A stretch of DNA of 64,000 nucleotides, taken from contig OX578276.1 of assembly GCA_951217055.1 (NCBI GenBank), positions 133,226,587 through 133,290,586 on the forward strand, given 5' to 3'. Position 1 is the first letter of the stretch. Each line of letters starts with the position of its first letter. This document shows positions 1 through 12,312 of this stretch, piece after piece. The notes beneath the pieces are model-generated. The model did no database searches. It worked only from the letters and a program-made list of their open reading frames with translations, and was not told the origin of the DNA. Origin of the DNA: Gerris lacustris. Taxonomy: Eukaryota > Arthropoda > Insecta > Hemiptera > Gerridae. The position numbers and the translations under genes were made by a program.

Positions 1-1029
1 GTCTAGTGTTGCTTAATTATATTTATTGTTAAAATATGTGCTGTACAAAACTAAACAATAAAAGATTTGGCAACATAACAAATCCACTCCGTTTTCCTCA
101 GAGACATCGTGAAAAAATTCTACTGTAGCATGAGGAGTCGTAGAGGTAGTTAAAAGAGTAACAAATGCTTAAGACATTAAACAAATTTCAAAAAGTAAAA
201 TTCAAGTTAAGTTGAGTTTCAAATAAAAAGAATAAAGGAAAATATATAAGTTTACATAAAGAACTCTTGCTAGAGTAAGGACTCCACTTCTACAGAGCAA
301 AAACCCTAAAGTACTGTTAATAAATTATACTACAAAGTAAAGAACGTTAGTTAAAGCAGCTTAATATTAAGTAAAGGGTTCAGGTGTGCAAGCAAACTGG
401 AAGTATAAAGAGAGATAAGAGATTTCCTGTTTCCTCAACATCATTATATCACATCTGATATTAACTGTAACAATGCCTTTACCATGTAAAACAGAGGAGA
501 TAGTCATTATCATAACTGTAGGTAAACTTTATCTAGCATCCTTATTTTGAATATTACTCCACAAGTTAGGTAGAGTAATTAAGAAATAACCATTTAACAC
601 GCATATAAACTGGTCAACCCTGTTGAGTACCTTGTGAGATGTCTCCTCTATATTCTAGATCTTTCTCCCAATATGCGAGGAGTCTACAAAAAGGATCTGC
701 AGAAGGGAAAAAAGTGAACTAGTTTGTTCTAAATTAATACAATTCTTTGTATTGCTAGACATATTAATTTTTATTTATTACTTTTTCTCCAAAAGGGAGA
801 AAAAGTTAACTTATCTTCCTAGTTTACAGGGAGGAAAGTTACACAGTCAGGTTGAACAGGGAGTAATGGAAAATAAGGGAATCTCGAACTCTCATGATTC
901 CCTCCAGTGTTACCCAAATAAAGCACAAGTAAGTAAGGTTGGTGTTAAATACACAATTTCATTTATTAACTATTGTTTAATATCAAAATATATTATGTCA
1001 ACTTTACAATGTAATCTTCATAACGGTTA
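1..1029. other. AT-rich stretch, nothing recognised
   Basis: No gene, RNA or repeat was recognised. The short open frame at 752-1063 is AT-biased, has no recognisable motif and overlaps repeat H, so I do not call it a gene. Confidence 0.5.
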
Positions 1030-1440
1030 TTATGGCGATTCATCAGTAAAACAAACAGGTTAAAGGTAAAATCATAATTTCTAAATGTAGATAAACTAAT
1101 GCATATGTATGTACCTCATTTGTTAATACTGTTTAATATATGACTCAGCTACCAGCTGATTTTCCCTTCTAATTTTAGTATTGAATTTCAAATAATTACT
1201 ATAATTCTATATTAACGTGATTAAACATATTTAGTGATTTGTTAATATTATATATTATTATTATATTATTTATTATTTTGGTTTTCCACCCTAACCTCTA
1301 ACCACCTCCGGCTCCGCCTCGGGAGTTAACATTATGGTTCCCTTAGCTTCGCCTCAGGAAGCAACTTTATCGCTTAGGGTACAATGACTTACTTTACTCC
1401 CGTGGGGCGTAAATAATTACTTCACGACCTAAGAAGTTAT
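1030..1440 (+). repeat. Dispersed repeat family H, copy 1
   Basis: This segment is matched in inverted orientation at 11805-12312. Shared landmarks are the tract around AACAGGTTAAAGGTAAAATC, a run with ATGCATATGTATGTAC, and a GC-richer part with GGCTCCGCCTCGGGAGT near 1310-1330. I see no coding capacity. It is probably a non-autonomous mobile element whose ends I cannot fix. Confidence 0.6.
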
Positions 1441-2553
1441 TGTCATAAGACATAATAGGGAAAATAAAAATTTTCCCAAGTAAAAATATACTTTATTCAT
1501 TTGATTTTTTAATATCCCATTCATTCAATGACCTTTAAGTATTGTTTTATCCAAATTTGAAGTCAAAAACCCATATTTTTAACCAAAGGAGAGGTTTCAC
1601 TGCATCTTCCTCGACAAGAATAAAAAAAATTCAAAAACACTTATTCTACTCGAAATCCTTCGGTAAAAGTAATAAATAAAAGCATTTATCGTATTAATTT
1701 GGATTCTCCGTTTATTCATTAACCTGTCATCAATTATGACATCAACAATTATGATCAAGAGATCTAGGAAATTATATTTAAAAAACTTATATTAAGCAAC
1801 AAGTGGAAAGCAAAAATAATTTTACGGAGTAACGGAAAATTATATGTTACTGATACATAAAAATATATAACAGAAAACTAAAAACGAGAGAAAACCCAAC
1901 TAATAAGCCGAGCTTCGAATGTTCTACTTGATTTAAAAATTTTGTAAAATATATATTAAATTAATAAATAAATGCACACACTAGTCATGGAAAGATTGTC
2001 GTTGCGGGATTAATATGACATTAATCATCTATCAAAAGTAGTTTGAAGTTTAGAATGTTGCAACGAAATACCTATACCCACTAATAGCCAGACGGTTCAA
2101 ATAATATTTTGGTTGCCAAGTTTGTGATATCATCATTTTATATTTAAAATGATGATGAATGTATTATATGTACCAATTCGTCAACGACAAGTCACAATTA
2201 TTTGCCAAATAATATTATCTATTCTTAGTTAAAATATGAAGCATTAGTGGAGGTCATCATGAATACACAAGTGGCACATACATAAAACCCTTTGAACTTG
2301 AACCCTTTTTTTGGTAGTTTGGTAAATTTTCCGCTTTAAAATTTGGCTTTTTAAGAGTTATTTGGTTTTCTTCGATTAATTAAATAAAAACCGCTCTTTC
2401 TTTTTCAAAAGCTATATTTCGTCCCACACCGTCGGGCTTCTTAAGGCTTGTAACTATACTTTTCACATGAGTCTAATTATAACAAACAATTTAATCAAAT
2501 TAAAAGTACACAGCTGTGAAATATAGGGATATTTTCATAATATATATATAATC
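1441..2553. other. AT-rich stretch with one structured motif
   Basis: No gene was recognised. At 2411-2447 there is a short GC-richer motif, read on the minus strand as CTTAAGAAG then a small stem then GGACGAAAT. It resembles two other sites in the window (16876-16908 and 43018-43046). Confidence 0.4.
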
Positions 2554-2604
2554 CCAGCTTAAATGCCAGGGAGAGACTAAGTCTCTCCCTGGCATTTAAG
2601 CTGG
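2554..2604. repeat. Near-perfect 51-bp palindrome
   Basis: Two perfectly complementary 25-base arms (2554-2578 and 2580-2604) are separated by one base. The left arm begins CCAGCTTAAATGCC. No flanking duplication was seen. It may be a fold-back end of a mobile element or a local inverted duplication. Confidence 0.85.
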
Positions 2605-2934
2605 ATGGATTTGAGTAAATTTGTATAGATATATATGCATATGTATGCATATATATAGAAAAAGAAGCCGTCATATTCAAACCGAAATATACTTATAAAT
2701 ATAAATCCAATTTTATTCACGCACGATTTAAAGGGTAATGAGCTTAAGATCAAGATAATAATACTATAATAAGAACATCCATTAATTCCAAAAGCATATC
2801 CATTAAATAATATGAGAGGGTAACATATCGATACAATATTAATGATGCGGGAAAATGCTCTCCGCATGAGCAGTAGGATAGAAGATTTCATTAGAACAAT
2901 AATGTAAGTACAAAGAAACATTCTCTTCGTTTAA

Positions 2935-2982
2935 TTGAAGCGAGCGTAAGCGAGCTTCTTACATTCAACGAAATATGCATCT

Positions 2983-3023
<41 letters not shown>

Positions 3024-3240
3024 GAGTGTAACGTTTACGTGTCCGACGATAACTTAAGTAAAAGTTGACCGATTTGGTTGAAATTTGGTATACATCTTCC
3101 TTTTACTAATACTCAGGCTAAGTTCGTTGGACAGCGTGATCCGTCCAAGAGTTCGCGCGCAATGCTCGCGTAAACGTGAGCTTCAAATTTAAAATTGGAA
3201 TTTCAGGACGGGAAAAAATTCTATCATCACCTATTCGATG
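2935..3240 (-). repeat. (CTGT)n tract and family-A-like repeat body
   Basis: A TGTC/CTGT tetranucleotide array (about 2983-3023) is followed by sequence sharing words with the body of the repeat at 17325-17884, including the 'accgatttggttgaaattt' and 'gctcgcgtaaacgtgag' parts in inverse orientation. Both seem to be one subfamily of family A with a different middle section. Confidence 0.5.
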
Positions 3241-3384
3241 AGGCGAACATTTTTACTTCTATAATCAACAGGTTTATTCACAGAATTTTAACACATGTAA
3301 TTTAAAAAATTAATTAAGTTTGTTAACTTAGCTAGTTTCCTCCTCCTTCGATCCATTGCAGCAACCAACACTACCTTATCATTC

Positions 3385-3970
3385 TTAAACCTTGGTTGAG
3401 GAAATGGAGGATACAAATTATTGAGCAGAAAAGCGTCCATGTCACTTTCACTCTCAGACATTCAACTTGTCCTCCAGTCATCCTCAACCTTGGAGTGAAC
3501 CCACAATTCTCTTCTGTAAGATATTTAGGCCTACATCTTGGTCGACGATTGAATTACCAGAACACACTTAAAACTAAACGTACGGACACTAACAGACGAT
3601 ATACTTTTGTGATTCCTCAACCAAAGATCTCACCTATCCCTTCATAATAAGATCATTTTTTATAATTTAATCCTTGAACCCATTTGGACCTATAGAATTG
3701 AGCTCTGGGGCTCAAATCCCTTATAGACTCCAATCCCTTCAATCAAGGATCCTTCGAAAAATCACCAATTCCCCATCATACGCTTCTAACCTTAAAATTC
3801 ACCACGACTTTAAAATTCCTTTTGTACATGACCTCGTTTCTCTCCGCTATATAAAATTCCGTGGAACCTTAAATCACCAAATCCTTTAGTCAAATCCATG
3901 TCATCCCTTTATATCCCTGCCCAACCACCCCACCGGCTGGAGAGGCATTGGCCTCGAGACCTGCTACTAT
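3385..3970 (+). pseudogene. Jockey-type LINE reverse transcriptase, 3' remnant
   Basis: This is the C-terminal part of a Jockey-clade non-LTR retrotransposon polymerase, which copies element RNA at a nicked target. Three frames each carry a recognisable part. 3396-3647 gives a KSVHVTFTLR block and a YLGLHLGRRL thumb motif. A second frame at about 3630-3710 gives LILEPIWTYRIELWG. A third frame at 3674-3889 gives LQSRILRKITNSPSYASN and a following conserved stretch. The catalytic palm with the YADD box is absent, so this is a 5'-truncated copy broken by at least two frameshifts. Family assignment rests on recalled Jockey motifs. It is clearly inactive. Confidence 0.8.
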
Positions 3971-4139
3971 AGTTTTACAACCTCAACCGATGTATTAAAT
4001 TAATGTTATGGACGACAGGGGTACTACAACTGGGTAGCCTCTCCTCTCATGATAATCCATGTCACTCAATCAGAATTGTTATCTTTATTACTCATAGCAA
4101 AATGAAATTGCAAGTAATATATATATTATGTAAAATAAA

Positions 4140-4255
4140 AAAGGTGTCAAACGGACTTCTATCCAGGAATTTTTTAAATCGGAGAAATACAAAATATTTT
4201 GCTCATGAGAACGATCACAGTGCTTCCGTTACCTACCTTCGGTAAGTTCAGAAGC
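4140..4255 (+). repeat. Family A repeat, 3' end fragment
   Basis: It carries the family A tail: a run like AAACGGACTTCTATCCAGGAATTTTT and then the terminal hairpin GCTTCCGTTACC...GGTAAGTTCAGAAGC (4222-4255). The 5' part is absent. Confidence 0.75.
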
Positions 4256-5202
4256 AATAATAAACACTAATTGAATGTAAGAGTAATTTGCACAAATGGT
4301 GAAACGGATGTAATACACGACTCCCATATCAAAACTTTTCACCAAATAAATTAACAGACAAATAATTAGGTGACATGCTTTTAAACCAGTCTGACCTTTT
4401 GCAAATGTTTAGAAGTCACGTTTCCCAACAAAGTTATGTGCTAATCAGCAAATATGTTTTTTTACCAGTTTCCTTGATGGCTTTTCTGCCATCATTAGTC
4501 AAATGTAACAACTTGTTTTATTTTTTTCCCCCCATCAACTGTTTCAGATATTCAATGTCAGGGATATGAAACAAATAACAAGATAAACTATTCGGTAACA
4601 AGCGGAATTTGTTAAGAGTTGACATTACACAGTGTAAAAACTTCTTCTTAGAACAAAATAATTTTAGATTTAATATAACTGCTGTAATTATTGCATTATA
4701 CTCTTTCATTCTTCGTTACATAAAAACAAAATGTATTTTATCTATGTTTATTAGAACAAACAGAGAAAATCTTGCCTTATTTGAGTCCAAACTAGGAGTG
4801 ATATATGATTCGTTCTCCACTACAGTCTGCTTCATTGATATTAATATATGTAGAGCTAGAGTGCATCACCTAATTATCTTTGCTTAGTTTTTAAATTACA
4901 AATAATGACTTGTGAAATTTTTTAGCGTCAGTTTCCGACTTATTCATACCAGATGTTTCTTCTGGAGCGACTTCAACTTACTTATTTTAGAGAATATAGT
5001 TTTTACTCAATAGCTCAAACTAAACATAACATTAAACATTGTCATCTAAATATAGAGAAATATATTGCACAGAATACTAAGCCCCTAATAAATTCATATT
5101 AGTATACTTGCTATTATGATTGATTTTAATTTTAGATAATATATATTTATCGGTCCGATAAATAGAACAAAACTCTCTCCTATAAAAATTGTAAAAATCA
5201 AT
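4256..5202. other. AT-rich stretch, nothing recognised
   Basis: Several short open frames occur on both strands (for example 4375-4569 and 4609-4887). All are AT-driven and overlap each other, and none shows a motif, so I call no gene. Confidence 0.5.
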
Positions 5203-5461
5203 TTAAAAATTTTAATCAAAATCGTCCGAACCGTTTTCGAAAAACGTTTGCATAGTTTTTGGAGCAAACACCCCCAAATTCGGAGATTTATTGTTTCCAA
5301 CACTGGGTATGCTTTTTCTGAACGTGTATGCCAAATTTCATTGATCGTCCCAATAGTTTAGGCTCCACGCGTTGGCACAGACTACAAACAGACAATAATT
5401 AAATCTCAAAATCGAATTTTACGTGTCATCACAACATTTTCTAATTATATAAGAAAATACT
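5203..5461 (+). repeat. Family B repeat, partial and diverged
   Basis: It contains family B landmarks in order: AATCAAAATCGTCCGAACCG, a GCCAAATTTCATTGATCGTCC block, GTTTAGGCTCCACGCG, then TCTCAAAATCGAATTTTACG, and a degenerate terminal hairpin near 5440-5461. Confidence 0.65.
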
Positions 5462-6510
5462 TACTACCTATATAAAAAAATAAAAAAAACAGTTCAATGT
5501 CAAACCCAAATCATTAATATTATATGTATAAACTATGTTTCAAAATGAAAAAAAATAATAACGTTTCAAACTATTTTTTTCTGAGCCAAACGAATCAGTC
5601 CCTGATGTAAATGTAAGCTCTTGCAAGAACCTTGGATAACAGAAGTATGTGACTTCTCTGTTTTTTGGATACTTAAGTTGAGTTAAGTATCCCAGAAGAT
5701 ATTGTGTTTCTTGACACACTCATAACAATTTCAATTGAAAGTACTTGAGGACAAAGGTGCTCGGTTCTATTGAAATTAAAATACGAGAAAGTCGTAAAAG
5801 GTAAGCATTAACATCATGTCTGCATGCAACTTTTTTCCACCTGCTCTACCTAATAAAACACTCCTCGGTGTCTTTCTCTTCCTCAACACATTTTTTTTTA
5901 CTATTATTTTAATGACTGAACACGAAGACACCTGAACGAATGCTTAAGATACAATAAAATAAGTTTAATTTCCTGTCAACTGCTAGCATAAAAAAGTGTG
6001 AACCAACTTGTAGTAATAGTACATACATTCTTAACATCTAAGTCATGTAAATTTGAACCATATTCAAGTATAAGAAAAATTAACGACTGAATACGAGACA
6101 GAAAATAAGAACTGTTATCGCATTATTAATTTAAACACAAAACAAAAATCTCATAATGATTATGATTAGAAAAGTAAAGTTAGAATATTATTATTTAATT
6201 ATGCAGAGTGTTTTAGAGAAAAATATTTAAATTTAAATAAACATGGGCATTTAAAATTGTACATAAAAATCGTAAGTTAAAAAATCTCCGTTACAAAATT
6301 TATATTTTATAATAGAGAGTTATTAATAGAGAGTTATTAATAGAGAGTTAATAATATGATGTATCCATTTTAATAAAAGGATATAAATAATTACTATAGA
6401 GGAGAATGTTTACTAATAGAAGACAATGCTTTCATATTGTATTGTTTCATTCGCAAATTATCCATAATTAATTTGAAGGATACTTAACAAATTATGTATT
6501 AAGTATAAAA
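5462..6510. other. AT-rich stretch with a small tandem repeat
   Basis: Nothing coding was recognised. Three tandem units of TAATAGAGAGTTAT (16-base period) lie at about 6313-6352. Confidence 0.5.
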
Positions 6511-6712
6511 ATTGGTATCCATCAAATTAATCTCTCTCTGCTTCTCCTTAAGTATCTTTTCAAGAATTCCTCCATGGTATCCATAAAATTAATCTCTCTC
6601 TGCTTTTCCTTAAGTATCTTTCCAAGAATTCCTCCATGGTATCCATAAAATTAATATCTTTCTGCTTTTCCTTAAGTATCTTTCCAAGAATTCCTCCATG
6701 GTATCCATCAAA
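6511..6712. repeat. 62-bp tandem repeat, about three units
   Basis: The unit contains TTAAGTATCTTTCCAAGAAT and CTCCATGGTATCC. The CCATGG sites fall at 6572, 6634 and 6696, exactly 62 bases apart. The units are nearly identical, so the expansion is recent. It directly abuts the GC-rich segment at 6713-6994. Confidence 0.85.
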
Positions 6713-6994
6713 TTAATAATTCCGGGGGGCTTTTACACCCGAAGACGCAGGCCACTTAAGTGGGCCCATTGAACAAACCCGGGTTTGGGTCCGAAATCTT
6801 ATGGTCGTTAACCATGACTCCCCTCCTGGTTGTAATACAACCATGAGTGTCATCATCATGGTTTCCAGGCCGAAACCTGGTGGCGCCACTCTTTCGAGGA
6901 GCTTCCCATTTGTAAACAATACTGGGTGGACATTGAGCGGGGGGTCTGGTCTAAACACATAAATAAGAAGAGCTAAACACACAAATAATTTCAA
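6713..6994 (-). other. GC-rich open frame of unknown identity, probably TE-derived
   Basis: A 93-codon open frame on the minus strand stands out from its AT-rich surroundings. It includes VAPPGFGLETMMMTLMVV and ends with VKAPRNY. I recognise no domain. Read on the minus strand, the 62-bp tandem repeat follows its 3' end and repeat F lies upstream, so a mobile-element fragment such as a LINE leader or SINE is more likely than a host gene. Confidence 0.3.
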
Positions 6995-6995
6995 G

Positions 6996-7597
6996 ATAAA
7001 AAGAACTTTTTATATACTACGTTTTTAAATTTTCTGTTCAATCGTATGTAATGTTGATAATATAATTGTTATTGTTATATAATATATAATGTTAGTGAAA
7101 AAAAAAAATTTCCAAATTTATTTACTTCACATAGATGACAACCATCTAGAGAGCTGATCTTAAACCTATAAAAGGACAAATCTTTGTGCAACAGATCTCC
7201 CCAACACCAAATCTAAACCGTGCCATCGATAGATTTGAAATAATATAAATAATATAATCGATATATTTCCTTTTTTGCTGTCATTCAATGTTTATCTCTT
7301 ATTTATAAAAATCACAAATTTGTAACCCGTCAAAATGAAGATTGCGAAAATATGGGACATGGCAAAACAAATAAAATAACGCGGATTTTTTCCGAACAAA
7401 CTTTCCATACAGCAAAATTTGCTAAAAACCAATTAAATATTGCTGAAAGATGGCTAAAAGTATTAAAATAATGCATAGTCATCGTGTTCTGAGCTATGCT
7501 AAAAGTTTCAAACGTCTAGCTATTCGGGAAGTTAGTTAGAAATCGGACAAACAAACAAACAAACAAACAAGAAAGCAAGCTAATAAAAACGTAGTAA
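6996..7597 (+). repeat. Dispersed repeat family F, copy 1
   Basis: About 600 bases, matched over its whole length by the inverted copy at 39504-40104. It begins with the small palindrome ATAAAAAGAACTTTTTAT, followed by TACTACGTTTTTA. It ends with TAAAAACGTAGTA, the inverse of that second motif, so it has short terminal inverted repeats. An (ACAA)n tract lies at about 7547-7570. There is no coding capacity. It looks like a non-autonomous DNA transposon. Confidence 0.75.
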
Positions 7598-7640
7598 TAA
7601 TAAGAATTAACAAAATAAAAAATCTGTATACAGGGATAAA

Positions 7641-7690
7641 TAGTCTGCCAATTAGTGTGGCACATAGCTTCCTTGGGTTCTTAGTTCTTA
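7641..7690 (+). repeat. Family A repeat, 5' head fragment
   Basis: TAGTCTGCCAATTAGTGTGG followed by CACATAGCTTCC is the family A head. Similarity ends soon after 7680. Confidence 0.65.
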
Positions 7691-8532
7691 TAACGAACTC
7701 AAGTAATGTTATGTTTTTGCAGACCAGTTTAATCTACTTTATTTATTTTTTCCCCAACTCTTATTTTTAATCTGTAAAACTTGTTTAGATTTTATACATG
7801 AATAAATGTATCAATTTAGCAAAATTTATTGAGCGTAAACGGTTGAACTAATGGACCATATGGACACTTCTTTAGACTGTTACTCCCCTTATAAAAAACA
7901 GATGGGAGTAACAACCTAAAGAAGGTGTTCGGAATCTTCTTCTTTAGACTGTTACTCCCTTTATTAAAACAGAAGTGTGATATTCCTTTGTCCCCAAGTA
8001 TATTAAACAAAACATCCTTTTTTCTTAATGATTATTTATAAAAAGTAATGTATAAATAATTATATCCATTTATATTCTAAAAAATCATATGGAATTAACA
8101 ATCGAAAGAAGTACCCGCATTTTTAGGCTACGTTTGACATACTATACAAATTTCTTAAAAATTGAATGAGTACATTTAAAGATGTATGTGCAAAAAAGAA
8201 ATAATTTATACGTGTAAATAATTTTTAGGGTTCAATACTTATTGGCTGTGGTTGGAGTAATGTTAAGATATGAGTTATGAGACACAGGGGCCTTTCTGTA
8301 TCCCTGTTATAAGTCAACAAGACAACCAATCAGACATTGTTCCCTATGTAATTTATTGACTCTTCACATCTCCCGTTATTTATCTGTACGACGGAATGTA
8401 CATGACAGATCAATTAATTCATCTGACAGATCTACCTTTCAGTTTTTGGTTTGCCAAAAGAGATGAAAGTGAAATTCTCTTTTTTCGATATGATCGACAG
8501 ACTATATGGAATTTACGACAGATAACCATTTT
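7691..8532. other. AT-rich stretch with a small duplication
   Basis: No gene was recognised. The words TTCTTTAGACTGTTACTCCC occur twice, at about 7868 and 7940, as a local imperfect duplication. Confidence 0.45.
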
Positions 8533-8872
8533 AGACATCAGGGAACATTTTTGGACTCGTGTCGGTCTGTCTGTCATTCAATAATTTTGCGAACCAACAT
8601 ATCTTAAAAAACTACTCGTCCGATTTTAATAAAATTTGGATGGTAGGTTATAATTAGGACATTTTTGGTCTCATACAAGTTTTAACCTTCTGAGCCCATT
8701 ACTTTCTCTTTCACATGCGCACAAACATAAATTTATTCACACCTATATTTTAAGAAGTTCTTATCTCATTTTTAAAAAAATTGGATGGTTATGTCCCAAT
8801 CGCAGCCCACAGATGGTCCCATATTAATTTCAACCGTGTGTGCTCTTTAAATTATGCTAATTTACGGTTGCA
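8533..8872 (-). repeat. Family A repeat, partial
   Basis: Minus-orientation copy containing the CAGACAGA part (read on the plus strand as GGTCTGTCTGTC), TTGCGAACCAACATATCTTA, a diverged AAATTTCATTAAAATCGG region and CACATGCGCACAAACATA. Both termini are missing. Confidence 0.7.
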
Positions 8873-10067
8873 GCCATGCCTAGTGTGAATGCTCATTTTT
8901 TTGTACATGCAACACGAGTCAGTCGGGGGTAGGCTATTATTTAGTGTGCCAGTGCGAGTGAGTGGACTGTATAACGTCCAGTTGATGGCCTTAGACTAAA
9001 ATATTTATCTAAAACATCTTTAGATTAAAACATCTGTTTTAATCTTGATTGTGCGTGTTCACGGTCACTAATCATTCTGGTGACAAAAATTGTAACCTCA
9101 AGCTTTAAGTAAAGTCATAAGGTTTAGGGAAATTGTGATTCTCTTTACGAACAGTATACCTAGCACAAACTACACCTATCGTAAACAGTAGGTAAGAGTA
9201 CCTACTAAGTAACTCTTAAGAGTTCTAAATAATAAACTATTAAGAGTTGTTATAATACAATATAGTACCAGTGGCTGATGAAGGAGATTTAAAAATCAAG
9301 TGCATGCTCTGTACGCTCTGATAATAAACAAATTATAGCACACGCCTCTTAATGGGTTACAAACGGGACCCTGTAAGGTTTTAACTTCAGTCTTTATCCC
9401 CCTCTTAACTTCTCTGCGTTCAAGTGAAGTTAATTCCGGTTCTCTTTTTGATTAAGCTTGACGGAACAGTAGTAAGTATTGTCGTACTGGTTCTAGTGCA
9501 TAATAATTTCTGCACTGGTTTTAATAAGATATTACTGGGGAAGTCTGAAACACTTATTCGCACACTTATCTGAATTATCAGTTGAACTAACTGTAGAAGA
9601 TACCTTTTTTTTTAAAAAAAAATTGTAAGCTGAATAAAGTAATCTAGAGAGTCAAGAACAGCATTATCCAATTTTGTAGTTTGTCAAGAGCATCCATTAA
9701 AACGTTTGAAAACAAACTGACTTTCTTAAATAGATTATAATCATGTCAATTACTTAGTTGCGCTTCGCTTTTAAAGCATAGATTGGTTTTGTTATAAAGA
9801 ATCAGGAGCTCTAATATAATCCAGCGCCTTTTGGATTTCACCTCTTCTATATTCAACCAATATCTCGTTCAATAGCCCTCTACTACATCAACTTTGAAGT
9901 TCAATATAACCTCTGTCTCAACACCTAAAGGCTCTTTTCCCATACATTCTTCATTGCACTTTTTTTCCCCAGCTATTAATAAGCTGCTCGATAAAATATT
10001 CTTCTATAGCAATAAATGATGTAAAAATCAGAACTGCAAAAAGTAAAACTTACAAAAGTATACTTTT
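8873..10067. other. No gene or named repeat recognised
   Basis: AT-rich sequence with no convincing open frame or repeat match inside the window. Confidence 0.4.
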
Positions 10068-10412
10068 TTTTATCTACGATTGATACGAACTATAAACATT
10101 TTATCTCTGTTTAGATGCGTAGAAAATGATTCTTTTAGTAGTTGTAATCATTGCACATGCGCGTTTTATAATTCTTCACCTCATCGCTCCATTATCGTGT
10201 TTGCTTAGATTTAACAAAACTAATTTGCGGTTTGTTAAATTTTATTTGTATTTATTATTAAAATCCAACAATCGTAGATCAAGTACGGTACGAAACTCGT
10301 GCGAAATCTGCATTTTTGCTTTGCTCGTGTGGTTTTACTACCCCCGCTGTCGCTCGGGTGCAAACTCCACACTCGCATGTAAAATGCTACTTTCCGCACT
10401 AGAATGTGGAAT
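10068..10412 (+). repeat. Dispersed repeat family C, copy 1
   Basis: It shares with 15368-15954 and 18058-18487 the start TTTTATCTACGATTGATACG, a TGCACATGCGCG site, and a GC-rich imperfect palindrome near 10280-10408 (CTCGTGCGAAA...TTTCCGCACTAG). The open frame at 10126-10422 is the read-through of this repeat, not a gene. Confidence 0.7.
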
Positions 10413-11320
10413 GAATGAATGAAAAGTGAAAATAAAACTAGAATTACAGAGAAAAAAAGCTTGAACTAAAAATTATTTATGTATGATGAAAAGAGTTCTT
10501 AATAACTAATTAAAAGTTCAGATTTATAAAAAATTTGAGGTAGGTCAGACTAAGAAGAAGTAATTAATCAGGTTTAAAAGGATATTTTACCTCATTCTTA
10601 ACATTTATACTTGGATTAGATTATACGGATGTATTCAACTATAAATATAAATGTTATTTTTATATGGATTATTTTTTTTGTTCTGGAATGACGGCGAGTG
10701 CTGAAACTTGGCACATGTTGTATTTCTGGAAGTGTCTGTGATTCGAACCATCAAATTTTGGCAGGAAGCCTCCCCCTTCCTTTAGGTTCCATTATAAATG
10801 GAGTCATTTCGAACAGGCTTATGTCGACAAACATCTCGGTCCATTTAATATTTTTTGTCCGAATCTCTTATTGTCTTGTCGTCTGGAGTGTTTTCCTTTA
10901 CAATGAACATGTTAACATCCTTCTCGATGCCAACAAGAATGGTTTCGTTCTTATTGTAACATTAGAACATATTTTTTTGTTAAAGCCATTATTCTCTTTC
11001 GTATCTTCATTAATGAAAGAATTGTATTTCAAACGTTAAAACATATACTTCTTTCTTACTTTCTTTAATACTGTGGATGACAATCCTAAGTAAACTATTA
11101 ATAAGAAATTTAATATTGTTTTTATATTATTCCCTTACACCAAATGTTTTGCTAATATATTAAAACTCGGCTAAATTGAGAAATGTTTTATTTACAAACT
11201 AAAATCGAAAAAGATAACAAAACTGAGCCATTTTTCCAAGCACCATTTCCATTTATTTATGTATTTCAAAAATTACCAACAAATACTATATTGGTAATAA
11301 TATCAGTACAGAGAAAACAA
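10413..11320. other. Unassigned stretch
   Basis: On the minus strand about 38 codons at 10840-10955 read as plausible protein (ETILVGIEKDVNMFIVKEN), ending at a stop. I found no start, splice site or family. Otherwise nothing was recognised. Confidence 0.3.
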
Positions 11321-11553
11321 TGGGCTAATTATGACCTACCATCTAAATTTCATTAAAATCGGACGTGTAGTTTTTAAGATATGTTGGTTCGCAAAAATCG
11401 AACGACAGACCGACAGACAGACACGGAACCAAAAATGTTCCCTTATGTCTGAAACGGATTTCTGCCTTGGAATTTTTGAAATCGGAGACCTAAAATATTT
11501 TCCTTCTTCGAAACGATCACATAGCTTCCGTTACCTTCGGTAAGCTCGGAAGC
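11321..11553 (+). repeat. Family A repeat, 3' half
   Basis: It contains AAATTTCATTAAAATCGGAC, GATATGTTGGTTCGCAAAAA, a CAGACCGACAGACAGAC tract, GAAACGGATTTCTGCCTTGG and the full terminal hairpin GCTTCCGTTACC...GGTAAGCTCGGAAGC (11524-11553). Confidence 0.8.
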
Positions 11554-11804
11554 AAAAGTCATGTATAGTGTGATACTAAATTTAAATCCTATTGTATTTA
11601 ATTTAATAAATTTATTATTGATTGATGGATTAAATTTTTATTAAATACATACATAGTTCATTTACATATATATAATAATCAATTATAAAAAAATGAACAT
11701 AATACAGCTTGGCCTTTGGCCGTGAGCAGCAATTTAATATCTATAGCAGCAAATTTATTATTTCAAATTCGCTATTAAATTATCTATAAATAGTAATTTA
11801 AACG

Positions 11805-12312
11805 CCAAGGGAGTAAAGTAAGTGATTGCACTCTGATCTATAAAGTTGACTTCTGAGGTGAAGCTAAAGAAACCATAATGTTTACTCCCGAGGCGGAGCC
11901 AAAGGTAATAATTATCGCTCGGGTACAATTAATTTTTACTCCCGAGGTACGTAAAAGATTTTATCTTCAGAAGGGAGTATAATTGAAGAAGAATTCATTT
12001 AAAAATTATTTTATTAAACAAAAAGTAAATATTTTTATATTTATTGAAAAAACAAAGAAGTTAAATATAATATTAACAATTCACTAAATAAGTTTAATCA
12101 CGTTAAACTGGAATTATAGATAGTATTTATTTGAAACAATACTAATATTTGATGGGAGGAACAGATTTTAGCTGAGTTATATTGTATTGAACAGTATCCC
12201 CAACTGATGTACATACATATGCATTAGTTTATCTACATTTAGAAGTTATGATTTCACCTTTAACCTGTGTGTTTGTTTTACTAATGAATCACCAACAACA
12301 ACCATTGTGAAG
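11805..12312 (-). repeat. Dispersed repeat family H, copy 2
   Basis: Inverted counterpart of 1030-1440. It shares TTTACTCCCGAGGCGGAGCC (11881-11900), the GTACATACATATGCATTAG word and the ATTTCACCTTTAACCTGT word. It is more diverged in the middle. Confidence 0.6.
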
